This document shows, in pieces, positions 30,780 through 41,989 of a stretch of 64,000 nucleotides of DNA (positions are counted from its first letter, which is position 1; the number at the start of each line of letters is the position of its first letter). The notes beneath the pieces are model-generated. The model had not been told where the DNA came from and did not search any database. It saw only the letters and a list, made by a program, of their open reading frames with translations. The DNA lies in contig NC_091125.1 in assembly GCF_040183065.1 (NCBI RefSeq), forward strand, positions 126,959,621 to 127,023,620, written 5' to 3'. The translations under genes were made by a program, and so were the position numbers. The stretch comes from Periplaneta americana. Taxonomy: Eukaryota > Arthropoda > Insecta > Blattodea > Blattidae.

Positions 30780-33290
30780 TCTAAAATTTAGACTCTAAAT
30801 GAACATTTTATGGAGGCAAAAATGCTATTTTTCATCTTCGATAACATATGGCTTGACTTACCACAATTCGTTGTTATAACACCAGGCTACAATTAAAGTG
30901 TATGGAAACCATCCTCCCTCTTTCCATGTGTCTATTCTATCCAAACAAAGTGAGACAATGTTTTGCTGTGAATCACACACGGCTCAGTTTCTTTTAGACA
31001 GTAGTGCTTGTTGGTTGTGTTACGCAGTGTTGTGTCGATATTTTTGGATAACATACAATGGAAAATGAAGGTACGTATTTCTGTTTCTATAACCAGATAT
31101 ACGATAAGTTTAAAATATTTATTTTCGAGCAAATCCAAATTTCAACTTCAATCAAAGTGTACGTATTTGTACGCATTACAATCAAGTTTTTTTCTGAATA
31201 TAACAAGTATTTGTGTAATTGGTGGTACAGGTTCCATTTACGTCTGTTCACGGCTTTGAGAGATATTTAATTTCTTAGGTGACGTGTCTAGAATGAGGTA
31301 ATTGGAACTGTTTTAAGTGTTTAAAAATTCAGGCAGAGTACAGTTCTCATTACTACGGGTTCAACAAAATCTCTATATTTATTGTGAGGGAAAGTTCCTT
31401 TACCTCTCCACGACCCCCCAGAGTTTAAAAAATAAGATTCGATCTAATGCTTTGAATTTTTCACTAAGTTCCGAAAGGAGGTAGAGTATAAATCAAAAGA
31501 ATAGTGGCTTCAATAGTGTATTAGATATCAAATTCAGTCCACTGATATCCCAAAATCTCGTCCCGGTACAAATAGAGGTCGACCCCTCAAACTCTTTCAC
31601 GAATCTTCGAAGAGGGGCAGGCAGAGAAAAGCAGGACAACTCTTGGAGAAACACGGTGCGGGAGAAAGGAAGGGAAAAGAGATTCTGCTCAAATTATTAA
31701 AAAATATAGCCTAACAGACACCACACCAAAACGTGCATCGAAAATAAGGCAAGCGTATGAGTCGTCCAAAATTTCATTCGAGATGAAGCACAAGCTTTCT
31801 TAATTTAAAATATATTAAATAAGTGTCAATATCTGTCAATCAGGAAAGAATAAAAAACAGACATGCAAATATATATCCAGCCTTTGTTCGTGTACTTGAA
31901 GCTAAAACGGACTGTTATCCTCATCAGGGCTCTGTTATTATTACAGAAATGTTATCAGAAATAAAATTACAATAATTATTAGACATTACGGTTAGATATA
32001 CGTTTGATGAAGGCTCAAAACGAAGTTTTAATGCACTGCTTACGTCATAATGGAATTCAGAATTTCTACCTGTTCTGCAGCTGGAGATGCGACGGAAGTA
32101 ACGCTCATAGTTCCCACAAACAAAAATTAATTGTATGAGGATGACCCCATAAAGGTAGTTATTTATTTATAACTACCTTTGTACCTGTATAGACGTACTT
32201 ATGGCTTAAAGAGGAACGGTGAAAAAATAGTTTTATAGTCAAATCCACGCCCGTCCTCAACAAGGTATGTCGACCGGCAAGATTTCAATATTATTGAAGG
32301 AAACCACTGAATCCACAAAACAGGACATAATTCACATTGAAAATCAAATAAGAAACCTCATTCCTATAACTTTATCACTCAGAGACGCAGAAGTGTGTTG
32401 AGTTCACTTTTTTGGAATCATGCATAATAATTAAAATTATGTAAATAATACAAACTATTAATATAAATTAACAATATTCTTCAAACTATTCACGACTTTA
32501 CACAGCTTCACAAAATGCTACTATGCGTTGTTTATGTGAACATACTGTGTATTGTCTGTAGCGAGCGGCAGCAGGAGGAAGCGCGGATGAAATCTATTGG
32601 ATGTTCATTTCAAAGTGTGTCATGACGTCACTGTTGTGAGTCAGCGATTTGAAGCGAGTTTCAGCTTTTATGTTAGAGAAGTTGCCTATTATTTAAGGCG
32701 TTCAATCTGAACTTGAGAACGTGTACGGTATAATTTGAACGTCATAGCAACAGATGGCGGTCTGTACGGTCTGTGTGCTACAACAACCTCTTTCGAACTG
32801 TATTTTGCGCGGGCAAATCGTACGCAGGGTATTTGTTATCCTCGGTAACGGCAACATTCCACAACACAAATCAAATGCTCCGTGTCCATGTTGACTGTCG
32901 AAGTTAATGTCAACAAATACTCTACGTAAGTAATCGTCTTAACCCTCTCCCCATATCCCGACAGTAAGAAAAGCACTCACTTCAGTACGTGTTTCCAAAC
33001 AGTTCACATTCCTGCCACTACTGGAGTTACCGTACGTATCGGTAAGTACTCTTCAGAATGAAGCAGTACTTGCTAGGCAACTTCTCTGGCTCATAGGTAA
33101 TACGCCTCTGCGGAAGTGTAGGAAGATTGAATTGTCTAGGCTCATCGGCTAGCCACATGACGTCATACAGCGCGCCATGACACACTTTGAACTGAACACG
33201 CAGTATACTCCTCGCTGCACTCAACTGAAATTTACCGCTTAGGTACGAACTTCCTACCTATGACACTCATATTCTCAATGGAGCGGAATG
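30780..33290. other. Gene-free stretch with one short hairpin
   Basis: No coding signal was found. A perfect 12-bp inverted repeat with a 6-base loop (AAAGGTAGTTAT, 32151-32180) is present. From about 32530 to 33240 the sequence is less AT-rich and could hold a promoter, but no element can be named. Confidence 0.4.
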
Positions 33291-33299
33291 CTGACTACG

Positions 33300-34200
33300 T
33301 TTTCTCTCTTTTTTCCTTTTTTTTATTCCCTTGTTATTATTTTGCAAAGTCCCTGTTTCCTCCTCGCTCTTCTCGCATTCCCATTATTGTCTCGTATTCC
33401 CGCTGTTCTCACTGTTTTCCACTTGATTTCCTTCCATTCTACTTTTTTCACTTGTAATTGTATTTCTCTTTGAATTCTCTTTGCTTCCCTTTGTTCTTAT
33501 TTTCCTTGTTTTCCCTAGATCTCCTTGTTTTGTACTGCATATCTTTGCATAAAACTACGTGTAGTTGGTGATACAAATGAAACAAGGAGAACTAGGGAAA
33601 GACAAGGAAACATGAGAGATAGAGGAAACAGGCAATGCAGGAGAACAAAAAAAAATAAAAGAACACTGGGAACATAAAGGGGAACAAAAGGAAAAACAAG
33701 AAGAATAATAATTTGAGAGCCATGGTAACTGAATGAGAGAAAGGGGAATACAAAGAGAGCAAGGGAATATAAGGAGAACAAGGTGAATATAAAGAGAGCA
33801 AGGGAATACAAAGTTAGAGAGAGAGAGGAATACAAAGAGTGCAAAGGAGTACAAGGAGAGCAGAGGAAATACATGAAGAACAAGTGGAATACAAGGAAAG
33901 TGAGAATAATGCAAGGAGAGCAACGGAAATATAAGGAGAGCAAGGGGAATATAAGGAGAGCCAAGGTAATATAAGAAAAGCAAGGGAAATACAAAGAAAA
34001 CAAGGGGAATACAAGAAAAATAAGAGGAATACAAGGAAAACAAGAGGAATGCAAAGAAAACAAGGGGGATACAAGTAAAACAAAGAGAACAAAAGAGGAA
34101 CAAGGAGGAAACAAGGAGTACACGTGGAATATAAAGAGAAAGAGAAAGCCATGAGAGCAGAGCAAAGGCATGGAGAAGAATGGGAAGACAAAGGCAAAAA
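33300..34200. repeat. Pyrimidine-rich arm facing a purine-rich 18-bp minisatellite
   Basis: From 33300 to 33540 the + strand is pyrimidine-rich. From 33580 to 34200 it is purine-rich and built of degenerate units of about 18 bp around AAGGAGAGCAAGGGAATAC. The facing inner edges are inverted repeats (AAGGAGAACTAGGGAAA at 33577 mirrors TTTTCCCTAGATCTCCTT near 33508). Long minus-strand frames here are artefacts of the repeat, coding a monotonous Ser-Leu-Tyr-Pro-Cys pattern. Confidence 0.8.
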
Positions 34201-34988
34201 TACTCAGCGTGAGTAAGAAAAGAAATTTATCTTCTGTCCACGGGATTGGGTGTTCGGCCGTTATTTTGTGACTGTCCTGTGATACCTCAGCGGTGGTACT
34301 GTATCATGCCAATCCTATGACCAGGGATGCCCGCCTTTTTTGAGATGTCTAATGTGCAATCCTATGAATCTCCCTCCCCTACCCGCAATGGTGTATAAGT
34401 GGGACAAAAGGGGAGATTAAGGAAGATAAAAAAGAAGAATTATACGTTAAATTTGTTTTCCAAAATTAGTTATCACCGGATAAGGATTTTAAGTCTCTTC
34501 TTTTCCTCCTAATTATTTTATTCTCAGCTTTTCCCATTTTTCCTTTGCAAGTTTTTACTTTGGAATTCTTTGACTCTATGTTAGAAGCAGTAGGAATAGA
34601 GTTATAATATTGAGTTGCGTGCCGATCTTACTCCCTGGCTAAGCAGGCTTCACCATCCCCTACACTACACATTCCTCTCCAGCCATCAAATCTGTCATAT
34701 CATACCTCTGCTGATGGTTTACCGTATTTCACAGATGTACCTACTTGAGTGTGTCGATGGGGTTCCGTTGCCTTTACGCAGATGAGTCGTCTAGAATCCA
34801 CAAGCACTGCCATCTACTAACTGTTGGACAAACTGCGAGGAACATACACCATGGTAGATAATCGATTTAGCATCAAGCAAATATAAGTGGTTCTATACTT
34901 TTTCGAGACTGAAATAATAATGAAATGGGAATTGTGCAAAATGTAACGGAATGGGGAGGGAACACGAAGGACCCCCAAGAAAAATCGT

Positions 34989-35110
34989 CACAATGTTAGA
35001 TCTGTCCACCACAAATAAAGTTCTGCCTACTCAAAGATTTGAATTCGAGTGCGCAGACGTTGTAAGCTAGCTCTCTGACAACTGAGCTACAGTATAAGGT
35101 GACTGCAGTA
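34989..35110 (-). repeat. Degenerate tRNA-derived sequence
   Basis: On the minus strand ACTGTAGCTCAGTTGTCAGA resembles box A, and the region near 35040 resembles box B with substitutions. The arms do not fold into a full cloverleaf, so this is an old tRNA-derived SINE or tRNA pseudogene. Confidence 0.5.
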
Positions 35111-35479
35111 GAATCATAGGCGAGCCCACGTGAGTCCAAGAGGTAACGCATTCGAAATCAATAATGCAGCTATAGAACTGGAGGAAATCAGCCAAAAACC
35201 GTGCAGCAACACGATTTCGTTGTTTCTTTGTCCTCCATCTCACCAGGTCCAATTTTTTTTCATAGCATAAGAAAGTAAACGCGGTAAAGACAAGCGGTTA
35301 GAATCATAAAGTAGATCTGTATCTTTCTTAACCTTCAAATAATATTTCTTGGTATTAAGGTAAGAAAAGTCAAACAGAAATTGTATTACACATAAATTTA
35401 TTTCTATGATCGGAATTTAAATTCAAAAGTATCTAACAGATTCTCATGAGTTGCGTCACAACGGAAATGAGCTTTTAAT

Positions 35480-36250
35480 TCTCCGAAGTGTTAAAAAACA
35501 TTCTTTACTTGACCTTGACGTTAAGCCAAATTTAAGAGCTGAGATGTTTGACAATGTAAAACAAGCTCACATCACTTTCCTTGTATAAGTGAACACAAGA
35601 TATTAATTCATTACTCCAGAGTTTTGGTTTCGCGTGAATGTGTTCAGATTTTTTTTTTTTTTTTGGGAGCGGGGAGTATTCCAGCTTATTTCTCAACACA
35701 TTTACCGTGAAAGCCTATAATCATCCTCTGTTGGGAGCAAACACGCTGTAATATTAGACAATTTAACCGGTATCGTTTGAAAATACTGAAGTTAATATTC
35801 TCCCTGTCATTCCTTTCCAGATGCGATGATGCTAATCAAGGGCAGGGTAGAATACACCTAAGTCTATTTCTGAACTCTTTGTTCCTGTCTGCTATGAAGA
35901 TTACGCACAGCTGGGAAATATCTTGTAGTATAAGAAACTGCCTCGTAGGTTATGAGATTAAATTTACAGGACTCACCAACATGTTTTCATTGCAACAATA
36001 TTGGTTATGAGTCAGAGGTTAAGAATAGAAATGTGAGTAATGTTTGCGAATAAAAGTATGCACTTTTATTGTATACAGACTTGCACTGGACGCAAAACAG
36101 ACCGGATATAGCTGTCTGCATCGTAGATCCATACAAAATGTATTGCAAGGCTCGCTATACGCGAAGGAACCAGAGCTCTGAATTGCTTCCGACTCGGATG
36201 AATTCAATCCTACAATATAATATCAAGTTCGTAAGTTTTTCTTCAAATTC
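35480..36250 (+). repeat. Promoter-like repeated block, unit A
   Basis: This is one of three diverged copies (also 39900-41110 and 49440-50350). Shared pieces in order are a GTAAAACAAGCTCACATCAC-type block, a TCTACTGCGAAG-type block, a TTATGAGTC(A) block, and an exon-like segment near 36080-36230 that ends at a GTAAGT. Unit A has an extra insert of about 260 bp. The exon-like part is open for 51 codons but the frame is not conserved in the other copies, so a non-coding exon or regulatory segment is more likely than a protein. Confidence 0.5.
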
Positions 36251-36413
36251 TGTATGTGTATCGAAATTTTTAACTTACAAAGTGTCCCATTTATCTCGAC
36301 CACCCAAAATAACTTTGTACGCAAGCACCAAATGAAAAATTGTTTCAAACAAAAGATGTACTAGTGAAAGGGGAAATAATATTGATGGGAAGGCAACTGT
36401 GTAGCGTTATTTA

Positions 36414-37615
36414 TTAACTAGCCGTACCCGTGCGCTCCGCTGCACCCATTAGAAATAAATATAAAGTAATTACATAATTAAAATAGGACATTTGATCCAG
36501 GGAACATTCGTGTTTGATAGAAGTATAAATCGTTTAATATGTTACTTAATTTAAATTGCATCCAAATAATTAAAATGCGATCATTTTGGTCCACAGACCA
36601 CTCATTGGTGCAATGACAATTCCTTTAACATGTTTCTAATTTTTATTACATGCAACCATAGTTCAATGAACATTGACATCATTTAGATTTAATGTGTATA
36701 CTTTATTTTACTTGTTATAGGTTTCCATTGAATTATGGTAATAACTTAATTTTAACCCTTGTTTTCTACGTATTCAGTAAATGGCGCTTGGCCCACTATG
36801 GTTCTGAACCCTTCAAATAACTTAAATTATATTATATAATATTACATATTATATTATATTATATTATATTATATTATATTATATTATATTATATTATATT
36901 ATATTATATTATATCAGAAGTTACTCTAATAACATTATAGCATTATGTCCATCTAGAGAAACTACACTTTTTCAATGGTGAAATAATAAATAATTATACA
37001 AATCGGTTAATTTAGCTTCCGATATTACTTCATACAAACACAGAAACATTCTCTGTAGGCTATCTTTCATAGCTTTTGATTGTTGCTGTCCAAGGGCCCT
37101 TATAGACGAAGTCATTTGTTTTTTATTTCATTATACGGCCTTAGATGGCAGTTATTTTAATTTTAAAACTCATTTATCTCATTAAATATCAGTCCTATCA
37201 AACTTTTTCAAGAAATAAACCTTATCGCAAATTATGTTTAAAGAAACTTTTGTTATGCAACATTTTTCACAAAAATCAATAATAAGCAAGATATTTCGGT
37301 TTATTTAATTCAGGCCCCCTTATAACCCCCCTTTTAAATAATGTATTTTGAATGTCATATAGCCTAAAATCTAATTTACAACGAACTTAATTTATATTCC
37401 AATTTTCATCGAAATCCGTTCAGCCATTATCGCGTGAAAAGGTAACAAACATACAGACAGACAGACAGACAGACAGACATACAAACAAAGATTTCAAAAA
37501 AGCGATTTTCGGTTTCAGGGTGGTTAATTATATATGTTAGGACCAATTATTTTTGGAAAATCGAAAATTATCAGAAAAATTTCGGCTACAGATTTATTAT
37601 TAGTATAGATATAAG
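36414..37615 (+). repeat. Dispersed non-coding repeat (ACTAGCCG...ACAGACAG type)
   Basis: It starts with TTAACTAGCCGTACCCGTGC, contains TCGAAATCCGTTCAGCCATT and a (CAGA)n run at 37450-37480, and ends near TTATTATTAGTATAGAT. This pattern is a common dispersed repeat of insect genomes. No coding sequence is present and I cannot assign its class. Confidence 0.6.
36823..36914. repeat. (ATATT)n pentanucleotide microsatellite
   Basis: About 18 units, nearly perfect, inside the dispersed repeat. The same unit recurs at 55278 and 55911. Confidence 0.95.
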
Positions 37616-37785
37616 AGTACAACACTGTTTCTTTAAACGATAGTATGTATTTATTATTCAGTCTTTCAATTAAGCTCGTGAAGATCTGTCAAAAAATGTA
37701 TCACATTGGGTCATTCCAATAAAGAGAACGTTACTAAACGAAACATTATTTGATGCTTTGAAGGCATGGTTCCTGTTCATAGTAC

Positions 37786-37926
37786 GTACAGACCCAGAAA
37801 CAAAATTTGGGACATCTGAATTTTCCAAGTTCCAGTTAGAGCATATTGCGCATACTCAGTAAGCAGTATGTTATAAGTGGAACTTGTAAAAGTCAGGTGG
37901 CCCAAATTTTGTTTCTGGGTCTGTAC
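37786..37926. repeat. 141-bp foldback repeat
   Basis: GTACAGACCCAGAAACAAAA and about 30 further bases are repeated in inverted orientation at 37877-37926, with four to six mismatches and a 40-base loop. It is a miniature foldback element directly abutting the long-TIR element at 37927. Confidence 0.85.
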
Positions 37927-38406
37927 AAAGGAAGTGATTTGACTAAGTTGGTGTAAACAATACGTAGTAGACCTACAATGCAGATACCCAGAATCGCGTA
38001 ACCTACTCCACGTAGCTTTTTAACAGAAAACACATGTAGTACAGACTCAGTCATCAGCAGGCTTCGAGACTTTGGACCCGATGCAATAAATCTACTGTGC
38101 ATGTACTATAGATTGTTGACTCGCTGCAGGTAGTGAAAGGTAGAGATGTGTTGAGGTAACAATGTTGCTGTTTAGAGTAGAGTACGGCAGAATGGGGAAA
38201 CACAACATTCTGAAAGTAAATATACATTACACAATGACAATGTCAAAAGAATGTGAAAAGCATTTACTCTCCTTTGTTTTATAAGCATTTGTGTTTAATT
38301 ATAGACAGTGTTAATGGTGGAAATAAACATGTAGCAGTTTTAATTTCTTCATTTATCCTATTGGTCGTCTTTAGGAAGTGCAGTTACAGTACCGAATTGC
38401 AATGTA

Positions 38407-38870
38407 CTACAAGATATACGACTTGAGGCTTTCCCGGCGTTTGATATAGAATAACTCTTCTCGGGTTCTCAGCCAGGTGAGTTGGAGATTAGCTTCCAAT
38501 CTAATCTCCAACTCACCTGGCTGAGAAGCCGAGAAGAGTAATTCTGCTACAAGATACATTTTCAGTGTCTCAAACATAAATATTTTTCGGTTATCTGCCA
38601 AATACAGTTTGTACTGTAGAAAGCTGCGCTCTACGTCGCATGACGTGATAGGAGCAAACCGAAAAAACCTAACATCATCGCAGTCTCTAAGAGACAGTCC
38701 TTTATTCTCGGGTGACTCTATGTCCACTAATTTGCTGTTTATATTACACAATGTTCCATATCCGTTATTTTTACTTAAAATTGATTTCCACTACTGTTTT
38801 ACACGTTCAGTAACCTGTGTACTTGGTGTCTCATTAATTCTCTGCATCATTTTCTAAATTAATTTGAGGG
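38407..38870 (-). pseudogene. hAT-like transposase C-terminal remnant
   Basis: The minus strand encodes INSKLVDIESPENKG, then FFRFAPITSCDVERSFLQYK and LADNRKIFMFETLKMYLV, which matches the C-terminal dimerisation region of hAT-related proteins (a run of aromatic residues, SCDVERxF, NR..F..ENL). The frame continues through the right arm of a hairpin to a stop at 38407-38409, so the C-terminus of about 28 residues is artefactual. The upstream catalytic part is missing and a stop interrupts the part before 38750. Confidence 0.6.
38454..38539. repeat. 39-bp inverted repeat (hairpin)
   Basis: Bases 38454-38492 and 38501-38539 are reverse complements with one mismatch and an 8-base spacer. The right arm is the hAT-like coding remnant, so the left arm is its inverted duplicate, the same kind of event as at 1107-1218. 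Confidence 0.92.
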
Positions 38871-39537
38871 TTTCCGGCATCTTTTGCTCTGGCTTTTCTA
38901 ACCGTGTAATAGTTTCGGATACAGTTTGAAAATAGGTTTGTATGAAAACCAAATAATTATTCGTCAGCACCTTCAAATCCGGAGCGTTTTCCTTTGCGTA
39001 TTTGTTGGCATTCATTCTACAGTACCCCCACCCACTGTACGCTTTATCACTATACTCAGTACAACGTTATGCGGATTTCCCACTGAACTACTCTATCGGG
39101 TCCGAAGTCTCGAAGCCTGGTCATCAGTGTTCAGAGAAATAAAAACCAAGCTACGTGTAGTAGGTTATGCGACCCTGAGTGTCATTTTCAATAAACTACG
39201 TATTGTTTACACCAACTTAAAATCAAACCACTTCAAATCACTTTCTGTTCATCAGAATGGCCCACTATGATATATTTCTGAAAATGTCTTGACGAGCTTA
39301 AATGAAATTTTGAATAGTAAATACATTTTGTGATTTAAAAACGTGTTAGTACTCGTGACTAACCGGCCGGGATCCGACTGAATAAGCGCCGTCTCATAAC
39401 GAGTGCACCTCTGCACATGTGTGGACATTATCCCACTGTCATACATCTATGACGCAGTGCATGAGGGTAGGCCACTAGAGGGAACCCAAGAGGTGGATAC
39501 TAATATGAGAGGATTCGATCCGACATCGGGATGGGAA

Positions 39538-39616
39538 TCCGGTGTGGCTTAGTGGATAGAGTACGTAGAACTGAACACCCGGGTTCAAATCCCGGTGCCG
39601 GAGAGAATTTTTCTCC
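39538..39616 (+). repeat. tRNA-like element with 3' hairpin
   Basis: The acceptor TCCGGTG/TGCCGGA, box A (TGGCTTAGTGG) and box B (GGTTCAAATCC) are visible; the anticodon stem is degenerate. It is followed at once by GGAGAGAATTTTTCTCC, which folds on itself and contains TTTTT. It belongs with 1361, 41565 and 41884. Confidence 0.6.
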
Positions 39617-40097
39617 GTTCCACTCATCTTTCATCATTGCAGAATTACGCTTTCTTCATACGTAATGCTAGAGAAAGACAGTATTTTATATCACTCTGAC
39701 CTGGGGGGCTCTATCCCGTATGCCCCCCATATCTCCACCTGTAGATACTAAGTACAGAAAGTAGAACCATCAATGTTTTTATCCTGGGAATTGCGAGGGA
39801 ATCATCTAACAGTGAAATAGTGCTCCAACCCAAATCATATAACCACTTCGGAAGTCCTAAAATAAATTTAAAAGTGATAACGAAATAAACAAATATCTTA
39901 TGTTATTTTTTTCCATCCAGCTACCTATCTTTCAGTTTATGTATCTGCACCAACAACCGAAGAATCTACGGACAGACTCTCTGGACAGGAGTTGCGTCAT
40001 AGCTGCAGCTTCATTTGCAAATAAAATTGTTAACCAATGTCTTATATCAAACCTTGGCAGTAAGCCATGTTTAAGAACAAGGAAAGATGTTTAACGG

Positions 40098-40105
40098 TAT
40101 AAAAG
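40098..40105 (+). promoter_or_regulatory. Candidate TATA box in unit B
   Basis: TATAAAAG followed by the most conserved stretch of the three repeated blocks. The equivalent positions in units A and C read TGTAAAAC, so only this copy keeps a consensus box. Confidence 0.4.
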
Positions 40106-40569
40106 AAACACACATCACTTTTCCGAGCACAAGCAAACCAGAAGCATCGACCTCTTTGCTCTTGTCTACTGCGAAGCTTTGCGTGCATCAGTACATCAGG
40201 TTAGTATCCTAAAACACCAAATACTGTCTTATAGTTTATACGGTTAAATTTACAGGGTTCCTCAATTGAAACTTATGTACACAATCAGCATATTGGCTAT
40301 GAGTCAAACGTTAACAACATAAAGTTATCCCGTGGTGTCGTACAGCATATTGGGGTATGGAGTAAGGCTTACATAATTTTTCGACCTCGGCACAAGGAGG
40401 GGATGTGGTCAGCACTACCTGGCCGCAGCGCCGTTTACCCCTGTAAGAAACGGTACAACATTTGATAGGACGCTGAGTGTAGATACCCGGAGCAGTCCAA
40501 GAAGTTAACAACAAAATCCTACGAAAGTAAATACGGGACCTTTCAGTCCACAGTCCGTTGTTCTATTAT

Positions 40570-40828
40570 TTATTTCCATTTTAGTAGGTTATTTACGACG
40601 CTTTATCAACATCTTAGGTTATTTAGCGTCTGAATGAGATGAAGGTGATAATGCCGGTGAAATGAGTCCGGGGTCCAACACCGAAAGTTACCCAGCATTT
40701 GCTCATATTGGGTTGAGAGAAAACCCCGGAAAAAAACTCAACTAGGTAACTTGCCCCCACCAGGAATCGAACCCGGGCCACCTGGTTTCGTGGCCAGACG
40801 CGCTAACCGTTACTCCACGGGTGTGGAC
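40570..40828 (-). mobile_element. tRNA-derived SINE with 15-bp target duplication
   Basis: Minus orientation. The head has box B (GGTTCGATTCC) and a body with GGTTTTCTCTCAACCC, and the tail reads GCGTCGTAAATAACC before an A-rich end. CCGTTGTTCTATTAT (40555-40569) and CCGTTGTTCTACTAT (40829-40843) are the duplicated target. Inserted inside unit B; unit C lacks it. Same family as 58084. Confidence 0.88.
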
Positions 40829-41564
40829 CCGTTGTTCTACTATCTGTACTACGTCTCAAAGAATAGCCTCGTAAAACGTTTGAAAATATAATTATACGCA
40901 TATTTCCTTAATCTATGAAGATTTGTACGGGACAGCACAGATCGAAGAGGGCTATCTGCATTGCATATAGACACACCGAACAGCAGGAGTCTATACGTCA
41001 TTATACGCCAAGAAAGCAGACTTCAGAAGTGGTTTAAATTCAGGCGAGTTCAACCTTATAACATAATATCAGGTTCATGTAACATATTGTACCAATATGC
41101 CACACCTTAAAACACTGTTGTCGCTGTTAATTTCAATATTCACTGCTATTGCTTTATTCATGAAAGTCCTGGTTTGTTCTTTCTCGTATTTCTCTTCAGT
41201 AAGTATAATAGAGTATATTAAGGTATTCGCGTACGATGCACCTTAATTTATTTTCAATGTTCAGTTGTGCAAGAAAAGTTGAGCTCTTCAATGTAAAAAT
41301 CCGTGCAACTTAAAAATTCCACATGCAACTCACATTTTGAGCACTATTTTAGTTGCATGCAATTTCAAAATGGTAGTGCACTTAACAAAATAGGCCCAAT
41401 TGCGCCGTTTGGAAGTGGCCTTTAAAGTTTACTATAGATAGACTAATTTTTCTTCCACAAATTCGTGTTAATGAACTTTAATACTAAATACGTAAAGATT
41501 AATATTTGGTCCTACAGAATTTATCTGTTATGGCAGCAATGGTTAATAGAGGAGAAAAATTCGC

Positions 41565-41636
41565 TCCGGCGCCGGGAATCGAATCCGGGTCCTTGGTTCT
41601 ACGTACCAAGCGCTCTAACCACTGAGCTACGCCGAA
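41565..41636 (-). tRNA. tRNA-like cloverleaf with GTA loop (minus)
   Basis: The minus strand folds with a 7-bp acceptor (TTCGGCG/CGCCGGA, one G-T pair), box A TAGCTCAGTGG, anticodon stem TTGGT/ACCAA with loop ACGTAGA (formally Tyr GTA, but position 33 is C), and box B GGTTCGATTCC. The 3' side continues as GGAGCGAATTTTTCTCC, a hairpin with an internal T5. It is probably a SINE unit and not a working tRNA-Tyr, as no intron or CCA-proximal context supports one. Confidence 0.6.
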
Positions 41637-41883
41637 GTTCAATCCACAGCGCCGGATTGAATCCCCCTCGTCTAGTGTTTTTCCCTTTGTGGCCTTACTC
41701 CATTTTCGATGTATGTATATATGTTGACATATATTAAGTCAACTGCCATTATACAAGGAGCGCACTCAATTGAGTGACTTGGTGGCCGAGATTCTATAGT
41801 ATATGCACTGTTGGGCGAAGAATCTACATAAAGATTAATTGTCGGTCTTACAGAATTTATCTGTTATGGTCTATGGCTTAAAC

Positions 41884-41955
41884 TTCGGTGTAGCTCAGTT
41901 CTTAGAGCGCTTGGTACGTATAATCAAGCACCCGGGTTCGATCCCCGACGCCGAA
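41884..41955 (+). tRNA. tRNA-like cloverleaf with GTA loop (plus)
   Basis: Partner of 41565-41636 in opposite orientation. The acceptor is TTCGGTG/CGCCGAA, with TAGCTCAGTTC, loop ACGTATA, and box B GGTTCGATCCC. The 3' continuation GCGAATTTTTCTCCTCTATT is shared. The stretch before each of the two elements carries the direct repeat TACAGAATTTATCTGTTATG (41514 and 41851), so the pair arose by duplication plus inversion. Confidence 0.6.
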
Positions 41956-41989
41956 GCGAATTTTTCTCCTCTATTAATCTTTACTAAAT

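Larger units (their letters stand above)
37927..39245. mobile_element. Element with about 160-bp imperfect inverted ends
   Basis: Sequence 37930-38095 recurs in inverted orientation at 39085-39245. Shared blocks are AAGTTGGTGTAAACAATACG, GTAACCTACT..ACGTAGCTT and AGGCTTCGAGACTT. The interior holds a hAT-like transposase remnant and a perfect hairpin. No target duplication was identified, so whether the arms are true TIRs or an inverted segmental duplication is open. Confidence 0.65.
39900..41110 (+). repeat. Promoter-like repeated block, unit B
   Basis: This is the second copy of the block described at 35480, interrupted by the SINE at 40570. Here the upstream part has a clear TATA box (TATAAAAG, 40098-40105) about 25 bases before CACATCACTTTTCC, and a donor-like ACATCAG|GTTAGT at about 40200. 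The exon-like part (about 40912-41070) follows TTAATCTATGAAG, weaker as an acceptor than TTAATCTATGCAG in unit C. I infer a duplicated transcription unit, or duplicated 5' non-coding exons, of unknown product. Confidence 0.5.

Noticed and set aside
33515-34197. Three overlapping long minus-strand reading frames (127-218 residues) of hydrophobic Ser/Leu/Tyr/Pro/Cys sequence
   Set aside because: They are translations of the purine-rich 18-bp minisatellite in all frames; the openness comes from lack of stops in the repeat, not coding selection.
41565-41955. Functional pair of tRNA-Tyr genes
   Set aside because: No intron as expected in most animal tRNA-Tyr genes, C at position 33, and repeated flanks typical of mobile elements.
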